The notes beneath the pieces are model-generated. The model was not told the DNA's origin. It made no database searches and was given only the letters and a program-made list of their open reading frames with translations. From Amphirosellinia nigrospora (taxonomy: Eukaryota > Ascomycota > Sordariomycetes > Xylariales > Xylariaceae), in assembly GCA_004123355.1 (NCBI GenBank), contig SCHM01000006.1:744001-808000 (forward strand): a stretch of DNA of 64,000 bases, read 5' to 3'. Position numbers and translations under genes: made by a program. Positions 12,333-25,039 of this stretch are shown one piece after another (the first letter of the stretch is position 1; each line of letters begins with the position of its first letter).

Positions 12333-13846
12333 GAGGCCGAGTCCGTTTTGATTTTGTCAGAAATCAAAATGCAGAAGCATGATTTGCATCGTTTTGTCAT
12401 TGGGTGGTGTTTGGGGTTTCCATTATCATTGTTTCGGGCACTGGCGCATCTGGCAGACATTTCGCACTTCACTCCTTAACGAACTTACCAATCTTGAGTT
12501 GATCTCAGAAAGTTAACCTAATGTCGAATTTCGTCGACCACACTCTTCGATTCTTTCGCGATCTCACAACAATCCCCGATTACTCCCTGGGCTAGCATAA
12601 CTTGCAATCAAGACTGCTTTTCCACATTATACTCGATAATACCCACTATAGATTTGCTTTTGGAGGATGAAAAGCGGGCTCGAACTCTAGGCACGTGGTG
12701 ATTTCTTTTGTCAGAATTGGGATGGCTCAGGGCTGTGGGATTCATCTTGCCCCTGAATATATGGTTGTTCACGGGATGTCGGCTCAAGATAGTCCTTAGA
12801 CGCAACTTGAGATATTCTACCGCTCACAACATTGTACCAAAAGAGCTGCATACCCACCTGGAGATGTTCACAGAGGGAACCTATACCCCATGGAAGAGAA
12901 GAAGTACATATTTATTATATAGGGCATCAATTTGACCCAGCGGACCAAACCGCGAATCAAACATGTCTCGCAACAATCGCTTGTACCTATGACGGAGATA
13001 TTGAACATACTAGACGCGCTAATCGGGCGGTAATGGAGGGAGAGACTTGACTGTCATTGACGTCTCAATATTGCTAGCAACATGCATATGCGGGTAGCAC
13101 ATTTGGCAGTGAAGGAAACTCGTGATGACAATTTGGGGGCAGTGAATTATGTCAGTAATCTATTTCGAGCGACATCTCGTCTCCAGCTGTGTGATGTAGT
13201 AGGAGGCACTGACGAACAGCGGGTCGGCAGGGGTGTGGTCCGCCAACCGTCATGATGTTCACAGAGGGGTTCTACTCTGCTCTGCTGTCCACTCGTAGGC
13301 AGCAGAATAACTAAAACGGCGGCCTGGCCACTCTAGGCAACTAACAACTCACTGCACTGCCCGCCAGGGCTAGGGTCCTTACGAGAATGGTATTTATTGA
13401 TATTTCAGGATGTGGTGTCTCTCGTCCTATAATATATGACGGGACTTATTCAGCTCAGTCTGCTCCTTGTATACCACCTGCTTTACTATATATACCTCGG
13501 ACACTTTCAGAAGCACCTGCGGAACGAGATCGGTCAGCTCAATGGCTGTGCAGGGCTGAATTTTGAGTACAGCGCTCCACTAATACCACCACCACCACTA
13601 CTACTAACCCATCCCTCGTGTCCAACACTCCTCCTCGTCGACAGCTGCTGTCAGTCAGCCAGTCAGTCACCTTAATCGTATTGCCGATCTTCCTAAACTT
13701 AGACGTCTGAGTGAGCTTATCAAATACATATACGCTCTTCAATAAGAGTTGCGAGGGGGCACCGGCACGCTCAGACAAAACGAGAGCTTGGTGATGAATC
13801 AACAACCCTGAAGGATCACAGCGGCCCAAGAAAGTGGTAGCACGCG
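12333..13846. other. Intergenic between kinase and Hsp70-like gene
   Basis: Kinase trailer, then the promoter and leader of the Hsp70-like gene. It has scattered short open stretches and a CCA/CTA-rich segment near 13580-13610 but nothing I can support as a gene. Confidence 0.45.
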
Positions 13847-16120
13847 ATGATGAACCTCAATCTGCCCATTCGGTCATCGCCGAGTCAGAGGAACCAGGCG
13901 AGCAGGAATTACTTCACCAACTACACCCCGCCGCCCTCGACTGAAGCCATCAACGGCCCTCTGCGCGAGCCGGCACGTGAGTTGCTGGTTGCCAACGACC
14001 GGCTCATCGTCGGCGTTGACTTTGGTACCACCTTTTCAGGGTAGGTCACATTCGCCCCGTGTTGCGACTGGTGGCGAGGGTCATGATTTCTCTTCACACA
14101 CTGACGACAGAACAGGGTCGCTGCTGTATATACATCAACTCCTGACGATGTCGAAATCATCAAGACATGGCCGGGGGGAACGGCATCACATCTGACAAGG
14201 TGCCAACCGAAATCTCCTATGTTTCCCCCCCTGACGCCACTCCTGGAACAAAGCCCAGTGTCAAATGGGGGTTTCAGTTCAAGCCCGAGGAGTCGCGGCT
14301 ACGGTGCATCAAGCTATTCCTCGACCGCACTCAAAAACTACCATTCTATGTTAGCCCTCAAGAGACGGCCACACAGCTCAAGACGTTTAATAAGACTGTC
14401 ATTGACGCGGTAAGCGACTATCTCACCGAGATATATAACCACACAATGGACACCCTTACACGGAGATACGGTGAGTCGTTCATGGCGTCGACCAAGGTTG
14501 AGTTCGTCTTGACATGCCCCGCTGTGTGGTCGGACGCGGCCAAAAACACCACGCTACAGGCCGCCGAGCGGGCTGGGATGGGCTCAAAGTCAGAAATCCA
14601 AATGATCAGCGAGCCCGAGGCAGCAGCGGTATATACACTCAAAGCGATCCAGCCTAATCATCTCAATGTGGGAGACAACTTCGTAGTGTGTGATGCAGGT
14701 GGAGGGACAGTGGAGTAAGTAGCTATTTCCCACCACAATCATTGCTTGCGTATAAACTAACAGACTTGACAGCTTGATCGCTTACAAGGTCATATCATTA
14801 AAACCATTAAGGGTAGAGGAGTCGGCTGTGGGAACTGGCGGCTTGTGCGGTAGTGCGTTTCTAAACTACAGGTTCGAGGAGCACGTCCGCAGCCGGCTTG
14901 GACACGCTCGTTTCGACGAGATGAAGTTGAAGAAGGCTAAGACATGGCAAATGGGGCTCAAATACTTCGAAGAATTCGTGAAACGGAATTTCAACGAAGA
15001 AGAGCATCAGGAGGTGAATGTTCCGTAAGTATCATCTACCAACGAAAGAATCGCTGTCTAGTGCACCATCTAACCCGTGTTTCCTCTTCACCACAGTTTC
15101 CCGGGATTACCCGACGACGAGGACGCACGTCTTGACTCCGGATTTCTAATCCTGACAGCCGCAGAGATCAAGGACATATTCGAGCCCGTCGTCAAAGAGG
15201 TCTGCGACCTCGTGCAGGGTCAGGTCGATGGCCTACGTAATAAGGGTGGTATCGTCTCGGGCATCGTGCTCGTAGGCGGTTTCGGACAGAGCGAGTTCCT
15301 CTACAAGCGCTTAAAGGGCCACTTCACGAGTGGAGCGCCGCCGCCGTATTCAGAGCGCCCAACTCATGCTATGGCCCGCGCGATTGGCGAGAACGGTTCC
15401 ATCGAGGTCATGCAGCCGCTGTACGCCTGGACAGCCGTTGTGCGTGGTGCAGTTCTGCGTGGGCTCGAGGGCAACATGGTCATCAGTAGGAAAGCACGGA
15501 TGCATTACGGAACGTCTTATGCCACCGTATACGATGAGGATAAACACAGTGTTGGTGAGAGATACTGGAGTCCACTGTGGGAGAGGTGGATGGTCAGCGA
15601 CCGTATGCAATGGCATATTGCAAAGGTAAGCAAATCACGTAAATCTCCATTCATCACAGCTTACCCTCGTGCTCTGTTCACGGGCTTGCGTATTGGGCCT
15701 CAGGGCTGGTGGCTCTAGCTCAACCCATACTATACTCAGGAAATCGGACCGAGGATCAAAAACTAACTTGGATATTCTCAACTATAGGGCGAGGCTATAT
15801 CTCCTCTCTCGCCCATCGCGTTCCACTACACACGCAATTTTCGCCCAGGCCAGTCCCTCGTCGTGACGGACGACCTAATCGCGTGCGATGCCGACGAGCC
15901 GCCCGTGGCCTATAGCCGCGACCTCGTGCACGTGTGCACGCTGACGACGGACCTTAGCGCCGTCCCACGGTCCCTATTCACCCGCCTTACGACGACGCGC
16001 GGCGTTGAGTTCGACAACCTCGACTTCACGCTGGAGATGATCGTCGACAGCGCCGGGCTCGGCTTCGAGCTCAAGGTCGACGGGGTCCGGTACGGACGCG
16101 TGGAGGCAGAGTTCCATTGA
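13847..16120 (+). CDS. Hsp70-like ATPase-domain protein (HSPA12-like, fungal)
   Basis: Five exons: 13847-14040, 14116-14714, 14773-15024, 15097-15625 and 15788-16120; about 635 residues. The N-terminal Hsp70/actin-fold ATPase signatures are present: phosphate-1 VGVDFGTTFSG, then TCPAVWSDAAK, EPEAAAVYTL, phosphate-2 VVCDAGGGTVD and the adenosine motif IVLVGGFGQSEFL. The C-terminal part resembles the divergent fungal Hsp70-like proteins annotated as actin-like ATPase domain proteins, not the canonical substrate-binding domain with a lid or EEVD tail. Such proteins are common and multicopy in filamentous ascomycetes and have no settled function; some animal relatives are HSPA12. One frame jump sits at a run of six G (14173-14178), right after IIKTWPGG, and looks one base short. 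All intron phases agree once that is allowed. Confidence 0.8.
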
Positions 16121-16954
16121 TAACCTAATACGCCCTTGAACTCGGGACTTGGGGGCCAAGTAGGGTGCCGGTTTCATTCCGGGTATGTACAAGATAGTCA
16201 AGCGGTGCCCGGCGGTCCCTCTGCACGTGATGATTGACGACGACAGGTTGGGCAATGCTCTACAAGCAAGGCATCTATTCAAGCATAACGAGAACCTAAT
16301 TTTGAAGATAGGCGTTTAAATTACTCGCCTTTGGAGTAAAATACAGTAGTATATATTGCTATATTTGTATTCATAGATAGCTCACACTCTGTACGACGTT
16401 TAGAACCGTGTACAGAAGAACAGAACACAAGGTATAAGACCTCAAATGAAATACGTAAAAATGAGGATTTTCTCCTCTATCTGTGAGGCCCTCAACGAAA
16501 CGGATGCTCAAGGATATAGTGGAATATACTGCACCGTTCACGTCGTGCATTTGACGGCTTCGCATGTTCAATCGTACTGAATATAGGCTCATGGTCTGAC
16601 CAATGAGTATACCTACTATTAAACTGCTAATCCAGGTAGCTGATCAGAATCGCTAAAAGCAACATCAACGAGAGTTATCTAAACACTGAGTTCAAGAATA
16701 AGTCAATATGTTTCCATACCGACCAAGTCAATGAATGGAAACTCAGATCTCCTCCTAATTCCCCACCTCATCCAATAAGACAACCGTGAAAAAACGGTTT
16801 GGCTGCTGCCTGGACAGACAAACTCCTTACCAACTTACTATACGCCGGAATACCAAAAGTGCAAAAAAAAACTCCGCGCACATTCATAACTGCTGCACGA
16901 AATTCCTCATTAGGTATGTATGTAACTACAGTACCCTATCTAAATAAACTCCAG

Positions 16955-17010
16955 GTGTGTGTGTGTTGTGTGTGTGTGTTGTGTGTGTGTGTGTGTGTGT
17001 GTGTGGTGTG
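16955..17010. repeat. (GT)n microsatellite
   Basis: Nearly pure GT dinucleotide tract with two TTG interruptions, in intergenic DNA. Confidence 0.95.
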
Positions 17011-18194
17011 ATGCGGGGTGGAAACAAGGCAACCAGAATGAGGCTGAGAATTAATTTACCCATGAACGCGAACCACGGGGGGCGGCGGCGCGGAACCGAC
17101 AACCCCCCACTAAGGTTAGGAGATTAACCAAAAAAGGAGCGACCCTTTTCTTTATACTATGGGGAAGACGAAGAAGTCCTACATATATACTTATCTACTT
17201 ATAGTAATTTCGGTGTGTATGTGTGTAGGGGTTCAGTTTAGCTCTAATCTACATCTATCCTCGTGCTCTCGACGCAACGTCGGAGGACTAACTAACTAGG
17301 TAGGTAGCCGTAAAAGAAAAGTGCACTTTTCTTCGCTATCGTTCTCTTGGTTTTCATGCCTTGAAGTACTTCGCGCTTCTAATACACACACACTCAAACT
17401 ACTTCGTTTGGTACGCCCCGAAGAATGCCGAGAGGTTGTGTGTATGTGTATGTGTAGGTATATGTAGTATGTATGTTTCTAAAACCCTTACTACATAAGT
17501 ACATAGTACGACTCAGAAAAAGCGGCGAGTGGTACCTAACCTAACCTTAGACAACTTATGTAAGGTATAGATAGATACTTAGATAGATAGATAGGGTGGA
17601 GTGAGGGGAGGGTGAGTGAGGTAAGCCAACTTACGCCCGGGTGATTGGCAACCAATCCTCCAACTCTGTATAAATGAAAAGCAGGGAAGAAAAACGGGTG
17701 TGTTTAATTGGATGTTTGACCACAACGTTTTCTACGGTAGTTTTATGATGACATGACTAGTTGGTCTATTGATTTGCCCACTTACTTGAATTGACTAGAT
17801 AGGTAGTGTCTTGGTAATAAATAATAGAGAAGAAAGGAGGGGTGGCTGTGCCTGGCCTGGCCTGACCGGTACGGGTAGAGAACGAGGCGACATGTTTTGT
17901 TTGCCTCTTTTCTCCATACAGCACCACCACACCAATATATCACACACAAACCCCATAATGTCGCCGGGGTTCGCAAAACTTTCCGTGTAAAACTCAAAAC
18001 ATTCTACATTTTACGTTTTCCGAAATTATTTTTAAATTTTCATTTGAGCGGTTTCAATACACAGGAATACGTCGTATTTGCTGAGGTTCATACCAAGCCC
18101 ATCTCACTTACACGCAACCGCGCAAAGCCCGGGCTTCGCCACCTGGGTATCCGATAAACAAGACCGATGACAGAACATGTAAAGGACCTACGAT

Positions 18195-18292
18195 GAGGTA
18201 GAGGTAGAGGAGAGGAGGAGGAGGAGGAGGAGGAGGAGAGGAGAGGAGGAGGAGAGGAGGAGGAGGAGGAGGAGAGAGGAGGAGAAGAGAAG
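18195..18292. repeat. (GGA/GAG)n purine tract
   Basis: About 100 bp of imperfect GGA/GAG trinucleotides, all purine on the plus strand. Confidence 0.95.
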
Positions 18293-19210
18293 TTTGCATT
18301 TATACATAATTTCAATCTGGATGAGTGGTATGACAATCTTCCCATCCCTTCCTGTTTACTTGGCCGCTATTTTTTGAACGAAACCCTGTGGTATAATCAT
18401 CATAACACGTTAAAGTAAAGGGTCATAAAAGTCGTCAACGTCTGGCTATCGCGGAACTCCCCAGCCCGAGAAATGAAAGTCATACTGAGAAAACATGGCA
18501 TCGTCTGCGATCCTTCCCGGAAGAAGCCGAAACCCTTCCTTCATAGCCAATGATGTTTGAGAGAAACGAGAATGGCCCGGCCGATTGTTCGACTGGAAAA
18601 GGGAAGCGGTAGGCTATCCCAAAGCGGTTGACGATGCTCGTGACCATACTTCAACAACTGCTTACATCGATGTACGGGAGTGGGGCCGGGAAAGGGAAGG
18701 GTGTAAAGTGCCGCCGCTGGGGCACGCGAAAGTGCAATTTCCATCCCGAGATCGAGGCAACCAGCCCTCCTGCATGTGTCGCGACCCAGCAGGTGACTAG
18801 ATTGAGGCTGAGTCTGCCTCGTCGATCCACCAGACATCATTGGACATAATGCCAATTCGAACAGATCCCTGTTGTCCACCCGAAACGTTATATGCGACTG
18901 CTCGGGACAACACACCCTTTCCACCAAAGGCGCTCAATACACTGAAGACATGACAGAGTGGCGTGTGCTTGGTATTTGAAAACACAACGAAACAAGGGCA
19001 AAGAAAGTCGAGAGCAACACAGCGCTAAATCAGTCGACACTAAGAGCCCCCCAACACGGTATGAGCTGAAACGTAATGTATCATCCAACACGTCAATTAC
19101 GACCCATTCGCTGCCCAGTAATCTTCACTACGCGGCGCGTGAATGTTGGCATAGAAGTCAATGCGACTACCTGTGAACCGCATCGTTCCTTGTATCACTT
19201 CCTACTCTTC

Positions 19211-19819
19211 TCATGTTTGTGTCGCTTTCGTTCTTTCCTCTCCTCCCCCTTTGGGGTCATTATATACGTAATCCCCACGGGAATTCCTGTTCCCTAACTC
19301 CTCTGGGATATCGTCGTGGGCAAGTATCCAAGGCCCCTGGGGAAACTCGGTGTATTTTCGTACAGTGTTATACGCCTGCTCTGGCACCAATCTGTGCTTA
19401 TCGAGATGCGTGTTGAGATGATGATCAGGGCGCATATTGTGGGCGGTGAGCCCTTCCTCCAGGATATGGCTACGGATATGCCACATTCGATGATCAAAAT
19501 TCACACGTCGATCTCCGACAGTCTTACAATCAAAGACAACATCGTACAGAACCAACATATGACTTTTCTGGGTAGATTATTGTGAAGATGTTGAGTAACA
19601 ATGTGTTCGATCCAGCTGTCCACATCATCTAGTGCAAAGGTCCGGTCACAGTTAGCATACCCACAAACTCGCAAGGCAGATTACCAGCTGCGAACGGGTC
19701 ATATATGTGTCCGGCACGGTCACTGACGTTGAATGAGACGATGTGGAGTTATAAGAGGTGAAAGTCCTAGCGCTATACTGAGAGCTCAAGGAAGAAAAGC
19801 TACCTGATCTAGGAGCCAT
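19211..19819 (-). CDS. C2H2-type zinc-finger protein, short
   Basis: Start at 19819 (MAPRSGSFSSL), about 203 residues, apparently one exon. A Ser/Thr-rich N-terminus precedes RVCGYANCDRTF with HIVTQHLH, then CWFC with FDHRMWHIRSHI. These are two C2-H2-like modules with CxxxxC and CxxC pairs and His pairs 10-25 residues later. The C-terminus ends with RKYTEFPQGPWILAHDDIPE. I recall small ascomycete C2H2-domain proteins of this layout but no named function; nucleic-acid binding is inferred. Two frame jumps are needed: one base missing near 19546 (inside WFC-YDVVFD), and near 19681-19683 either one base extra or two missing. The gene stands alone, followed on the same strand 2.4 kb upstream by the coiled-coil gene. 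Confidence 0.6.
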
Positions 19820-22190
19820 GATGCCGTTGTGAATGGAGGTGCTAAGAGTGTATTTGGGTTGTCAAATACGTCGCCACGTCACCAACTTCCAATTGCTATT
19901 TGTCAATAGCAATCAATCGATCAGACCGCACTTTGAAATATAGGGTATGGGTGTTAATTGCGGGTTTCCAAGGAGACAACCAGTTGCACAAGTTGGGGGC
20001 CAAAAATGGGGTGAACGGGGACGGGGCCAAGTATAACAAAAAATGTCGCAGCTCAGGTTTGATGGATGCGAAGCCGACAAGTCGGCCTTGTGAAGACGAT
20101 GCGACGGCTAATAAAGCGCCTCTACGAAGCGGCGAGAGACCAAGCTTCCGGAGCTAGTCGGCGACTGATGGAGTATGGGGACTTGGTGGTTACACAGCTC
20201 TTGGCTGCAGTCTATGAACCGAATAGGCCGTCGGTTCGGGAACGAAGACGCAACGAGATTTCATCCAAGATGGTGCGGATAAGAAATTCCTGGAGAACTT
20301 TGGGAATTGCCCAGTCCTCGCCCTAATTGGGAATTTGGGCCTTTTGTCAAATGACAAACCAAAGACCGTTCACGTTTGAGAGGATGATGGACGAGGAATC
20401 GAGAGGGGTCAGAGATTACCAAAGACCAACCAACGTCCCTGGGTATTCCAGTGCAGGGGTCTCACAGCCATGGGAGTTTTGGCGCCAGCGGGTACCAGAA
20501 ATAATTCCTGGGACAACCCGGGACGCATACGCTGCCGATTTCCCTTCCCTACCCAGGCATCATGTCATCGATCACGCCAGGTCTAGATGTATGTCGTTGT
20601 TCCATTACGTTGCATACCACTAGGCCATTGGAGTGCCTGTCGATAGGCTCGCATCTTCATGTGAGATTCGCATCTACTTCTCAACTTGGGTTGAAGGGCC
20701 AACATGGTCTCCGAATTGTTGACACCAATACGTTAGAAACACGACACGCACGCATGCATCCACACTATCACGGGCTTGGCGCGTGTGTGTATGTGGAGAG
20801 AGCATCCCATCCCGTTCATCCATGGCTTCCTCCGCGATTTTGCTGAAGCCCGCGAACCTATCATACGCTTCTCGGTGCGGTGTCGGAGTGATCCAGTGAC
20901 CTTCCCGAATTCTGGCCATTCCAAATTTAAAGCTAGTGGAGCGATATGCCAGGTGAAAAGAAGAGCCTCAAACCCTTGAGTAGGAGATAAATCTCGTCTG
21001 ACTACAGGAGGTACCATTATTGCTGCTAGGTTAAACAAGTGCAACACGACGCAAGTCAGCCAGCCTACTAGGATGGAGCGTTTCCCGTCTCACGGCCACC
21101 TGCACAACCCCGAAAAGTTGACAAAAGCAAATATGTGCTCGGTTTGAACCCGCGGTCCCTTGATGATGAGATGGCGCCGCTTATCGTACTGTACGTCAAA
21201 GTCTGCACTACCCTATCTCGTACCTCTGAGCTCCTGCGAGAAGCTTGCCTGGCCGGACTAGCCAGACGTTGGAGTTCTTAACGATCTGGTACACATTGTT
21301 GTTCGAGGTTTGTTATTCAGGACAATAAGGATACGAGTGAGTGGATCCGCTTAAAAAGTCACACTTTGCTTCCACAGATAACACACTCTCAAACAAGACT
21401 CTAGTTATCTTGACCTCGCTATACCGGTATCTGCAGGATTGTGGCAAGTCAAGCCTTTTCTGTGGACGCCACGTATTCTAATGATATCTTCTAGTCGCGG
21501 TTTGATACCCGAGTTGATAGTCATTGATGTCGATCATTCGTCCACTCCTAGTGCTGCTTGCATGGTGACGACTAGGAATTCGAACCTCACTGCTTCCGTC
21601 AATAGCCGGTTATTCTTAGTTTTAAGCGAATATGCATAGGACGGAAAGAGAACTGCCGCCACAAGTCGTTCATTAAGCTGTTGATCGATGCAGTCTTGAG
21701 TTCCCCGGCAAACCGGAGAAGGCTCTTCAGATGCTAGTGGAAGGTGTTGTTACAATAATCCTTTAGATCAGCATGTGGCATGGGGATTGGTAGGATAGCA
21801 GGGAAGCTTATGATTCATTGGTTCATGCATCGTTTAAGCTGCATGAGATGCCACAAACACCCCAGGATCTCTGTGGGGAGGGTGTGTACTGTTCGTAGAG
21901 GGGTAATCACAGATGATTTAGAGCCGCAGAGCCGCAGGTTTCCAAGAGTTTTGATCTCCCACCTCTAGTCATCCCACTCGTGGTCAGTGTTGCTTCAGCC
22001 GTTCGGGGAGTGCATAGCTCCCAACCACAACAGTGGCGAACGGTTCTAGAAGAGTATAGGTTGCGATTGGATAACACCACACCTAGGTGGTGGTAATCCG
22101 ATCACCTCGATTCCGCGATCTCGGCTTCAATCCGTCTAATACAACACTATCTTTTGGCCCCCGAATAGAAGAGAAAAAATTACACTAGCT
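19820..22190. other. Intergenic, no supported gene
   Basis: Short open stretches on both strands (for example plus 20066-20326, a basic 86-residue frame) without recognisable domains, conserved starts or splice structure. I cannot support any as a gene. Confidence 0.4.
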
Positions 22191-23625
22191 TCATTCCGGA
22201 CTGCAAAGGACTGCTGCTTTGGCAATGACATTTCGATACTGGAGGTGTTTACCGTTTTCATCGCCAGTCTTAATGATCCCTGGAAATGTGACGCAGCGTA
22301 GTTCTCGGGATGTGAGACTATCCTCGTCTTCTTCGCCAATGTGATCCATCGTGTCAGCTTCAAATAACACTCTTTGGTAAGGTAGTATCTTTGGCATTGT
22401 CACCTTAAACAAAGCCTTCTGCGCGACTAATAATCTTGCCAAGTTAATGGAGTTGGTCACCAACGCCCTCAGAGCTTGATCTCGCACATCTGTTTCTTTT
22501 GCATCTGTTATGTTATTTAGGATGCGATTAATTCTCGACACGACATTCCGTGTGACCATGTCGGTTTCTTGCTGCATCTTAGGGACGCAGTCTTTTCGAA
22601 GCATAGATAAAGTCATTGCCCTCCATTCGTTCATAGTCTCAGTTGAACCTGCAGCTCAGGTTAACCACTTGCCAAACTTGCCAAGCTAGTCAAACGTCAT
22701 ACGTACTAAGGTCTGCCATGTACTCTTCTATCTGGCTGAGTTGAGTTGCCTTTTCCTCGGGAGGCCAACGAAGTATGCGTCGAAGATCATCTCCACCAAG
22801 ACGCTCGACACTATAGACTGCAAAAACGCTGCTTTGGTCTCGCTGATGGCTAGTTCCTCGTACATAGGTACTAGTTTGCCAAGGTCATCTATGATAGTCT
22901 GGTCCGCTTTATCCAGGTCTACAAGCGGATTAGCACGGTTCCCGCGATGCACGCAAAAGAACGAACCTCATACCAAAAGATGCCTTTCTGAAGTGCGAAA
23001 CAGCCCAATTCTGGAGGCCATTCCGCAGCTTGGTAATGGTTTCCCCGAACTCCTCATCGCTTGTCTGGTCACTCTTCTTGGTGGTTGTGCTTACCCACTG
23101 CTTGAGCCCACTGATCTGAGACCGCAGCGAACGAATTTCGTTGTCTCGTTCAATCAAATTTCTCTGTAGAAGTTCCCACTCCTCACGAAGCTCTACCTTT
23201 TCGGCCTCCCTCACATCGACTTCGGTACGGAGCACCCGAAGCTCGGTGTCGACGCGGAGAAATTGCTGATTCAGGTTCGAATATTTAGTTTGCCAGTAAC
23301 TTGCCGTTTCGCTTTCGTTCTGCGACAACCGATCAAGTGCACGGGTGAATTCAGCCTCGTTGACTACGAGTTCATGTTTCAGCTCTGCGATCTTATCTTG
23401 CAGATTCTTCTCCCGCTCCTTCGCCGCCTGTGCCACGCCGCCATCCTTGCCAACAGAATCGGTTCGTTCATGGACAGTGTCATTCTCGTTTGAAGGTGAC
23501 GTCGATGTTGATGCCGTGCGGATGAACTGTGCGCGGGGAGGGGCTGCAATTATACTACTATTTCGTGACGAGATCGAGGCGCGAATCGAATGGGTGGCGC
23601 TTTTCCGCTTGTCTGACACGTTCAT
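22191..23625 (-). CDS. Conserved fungal coiled-coil protein, function unknown
   Basis: Three exons: 23625-22974, 22918-22707 and 22648-22191; introns of 55 and 58 bp; about 440 residues. The N-terminus is Ser/Thr-rich and basic. Residues about 65-190 form a heptad-rich coiled coil (EREKNLQDKIAELKHEL onward). The C-terminal half is a globular helical domain, with PMYEELAISETKAAFLQ, EMIFDAYFVGLP and, at the end, RCVTFPGIIKTGDENG and RNVIAKAAVLCSPE. I recognise this domain as widely conserved among filamentous ascomycetes in otherwise unnamed proteins. One frame jump at GGG 22759-22761 (codons for VGLP) looks like one missing base. Possible roles are scaffolding or cytoskeletal, but that is a guess. 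Confidence 0.75.
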
Positions 23626-24169
23626 GGTGTTGAGGTGTTCAGGCTACTACTAACAGGTCGCAGCGAGGTCGAGGTTGGGGCATATGGTAGGGATTGATGC
23701 ATGCTTCCGGCCACCTGAGGTTACGGGTGGCGAGTTAGCTTGTTTATGCCTGTTCCGGGAATTGTGTTGAGGGCATAAGGCGGATGGGAGAAGGGCATGC
23801 CATGGGAACAGGCAGAATGCCAAAGTCAGAGCCATCCACTGTATAGTATAGCACTGCTGTCGAGAATATGTGGCTGAGTCCTTCAGTTCGGTGTAGCGGT
23901 TTACCAGGGGGTTTGCGGTAGGACTCGCGGGGCTCGGGCCAATTACAAGCAAGCCAAGCCCCTGTCATCTAGGGCCTACAGGTTACCACCCCGTTCACTC
24001 TTGATGCAGTGATGCAATAATTTGGAACCTTGGAAATTCCAAGAGCTAATTGATCTCGAGTTCGAGAAATTAGTAGACTAACAATATAAGGTTCATGCAC
24101 TCTGATGAGCTGTATGCCCACGTGTTAGTTGAAATAGTTAACGTTTCTATAGTTCGTAGGTAGATAAGT

Positions 24170-25039
24170 TCACACCATATCGATCTCAGCTTCAACCTCA
24201 TAAGCTTCATCCCCATCGTCTTGTTTCTTTGCGCCCATTTTGCAAATCGCAATCTTCTCTATTGGCACATCCTCCATCCACAGGTAGTCGTCGTATCTAT
24301 CCAGGATTTGACGAGCATCAATCGTGAGCTTCTCTTCAGGTTCTTCCCTTTTCCGCTCCGAGAGGCATTTCTTCCCTTGACGTAGATTGTATTCAGAATC
24401 GTAGCATGTAGAAGCAGGGGCCGGCTATCTTCTACCATGAGCCCAGCTTCCTGAAAGGTTGACCGTAACTTCTCACAAAAATTGGTCAATACGCCGTCCT
24501 TGTCAAGTGGTGGGGCGTATAACACGGAAGCCTTGGCTGCCGACTGCATTGTGTGCAAGCTTTTGAGAGTCACTGATAGCGAAGGAGAAAGGGGGCTGGG
24601 CGGCCCTCCTGATTCTACTCTTTGTTTGGACAGGGCCGACGTAGAAACATCCGATAATATTTGCCGTGGTACTACCGTTTTAAGCAGTGTTACTGCATTC
24701 TCCAGGCCCTCGTTCTTGGGGAAACTCATCACACCTAGCGTCAGATGGAGAGTTCCAACGGGCCGGACTACAAGATTCAAGTTTAGTAAGAGCTACTGCG
24801 GGTGGGTGCTATATATATGAAAAGGCACTTTTGTCTTTGGGGAGAAAGAACGGGAGAAAGAAAGGGAGGATAAGGATGTATTTTTGGGGATACTTGCCGG
24901 CCTCATCTGGGACACCGAAACTATCCAGACTGGTAACATCTGCCCTAAAGGAAGAGAGACTGGCGGAAAGCTGTTGACGCGATGCTGCAGTAACCAATGG
25001 TATACACAAAAAGTGCGTAGGGGCCGGTCGTGGTGGCAT
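24170..25039 (-). CDS. ASCC1/AKAP7-like 2H phosphoesterase-fold protein
   Basis: Two exons, 25039-24898 and 24767-24170; about 246 residues, roughly the size of fungal relatives that lack the animal KH domain. It shows PTHFLCIPLVTAASR at the N-terminus, the first HxT motif in GTLHLTLGVMSFP (His about 55), and the second in PLLLHATILNTIYVKG (His about 168). These are the two catalytic-type motifs of the 2H/LigT superfamily, in the AKAP7 nuclear-localisation-signal domain shared with activating signal cointegrator 1 subunit 1. ASCC1 acts with the ASCC helicase in transcription and alkylation repair; whether this protein has phosphodiesterase activity is not shown. The intron must use a GC donor (GCAAGT at 24897) for the exons to join as PDEA-VRPVG. 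One frame jump at 24374-24376 looks one base short. Confidence 0.8.

Larger units (their letters stand above)
16121..19210. other. Intergenic with microsatellites
   Basis: No supportable gene. It contains a (GT)n tract at 16955-17010, short GATA-like repeats near 17567-17594 and a purine (GGA/GAG)n tract at about 18195-18292. The tract produces low-complexity Ser/Pro open frames on the minus strand that I reject as coding. Open stretches at 18541-19091 are short, mutually overlapping and without motifs. Confidence 0.45.

Noticed and set aside
18088-18345. Ser/Pro-rich open frames on the minus strand
   Set aside because: Entirely produced by the GGA/GAG microsatellite; no start context or conserved flanks.
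21115-21200. tRNA-like B-box (GGGTTCAAACC on the minus strand)
   Set aside because: No matching A-box, acceptor stem or anticodon arm could be folded around it.
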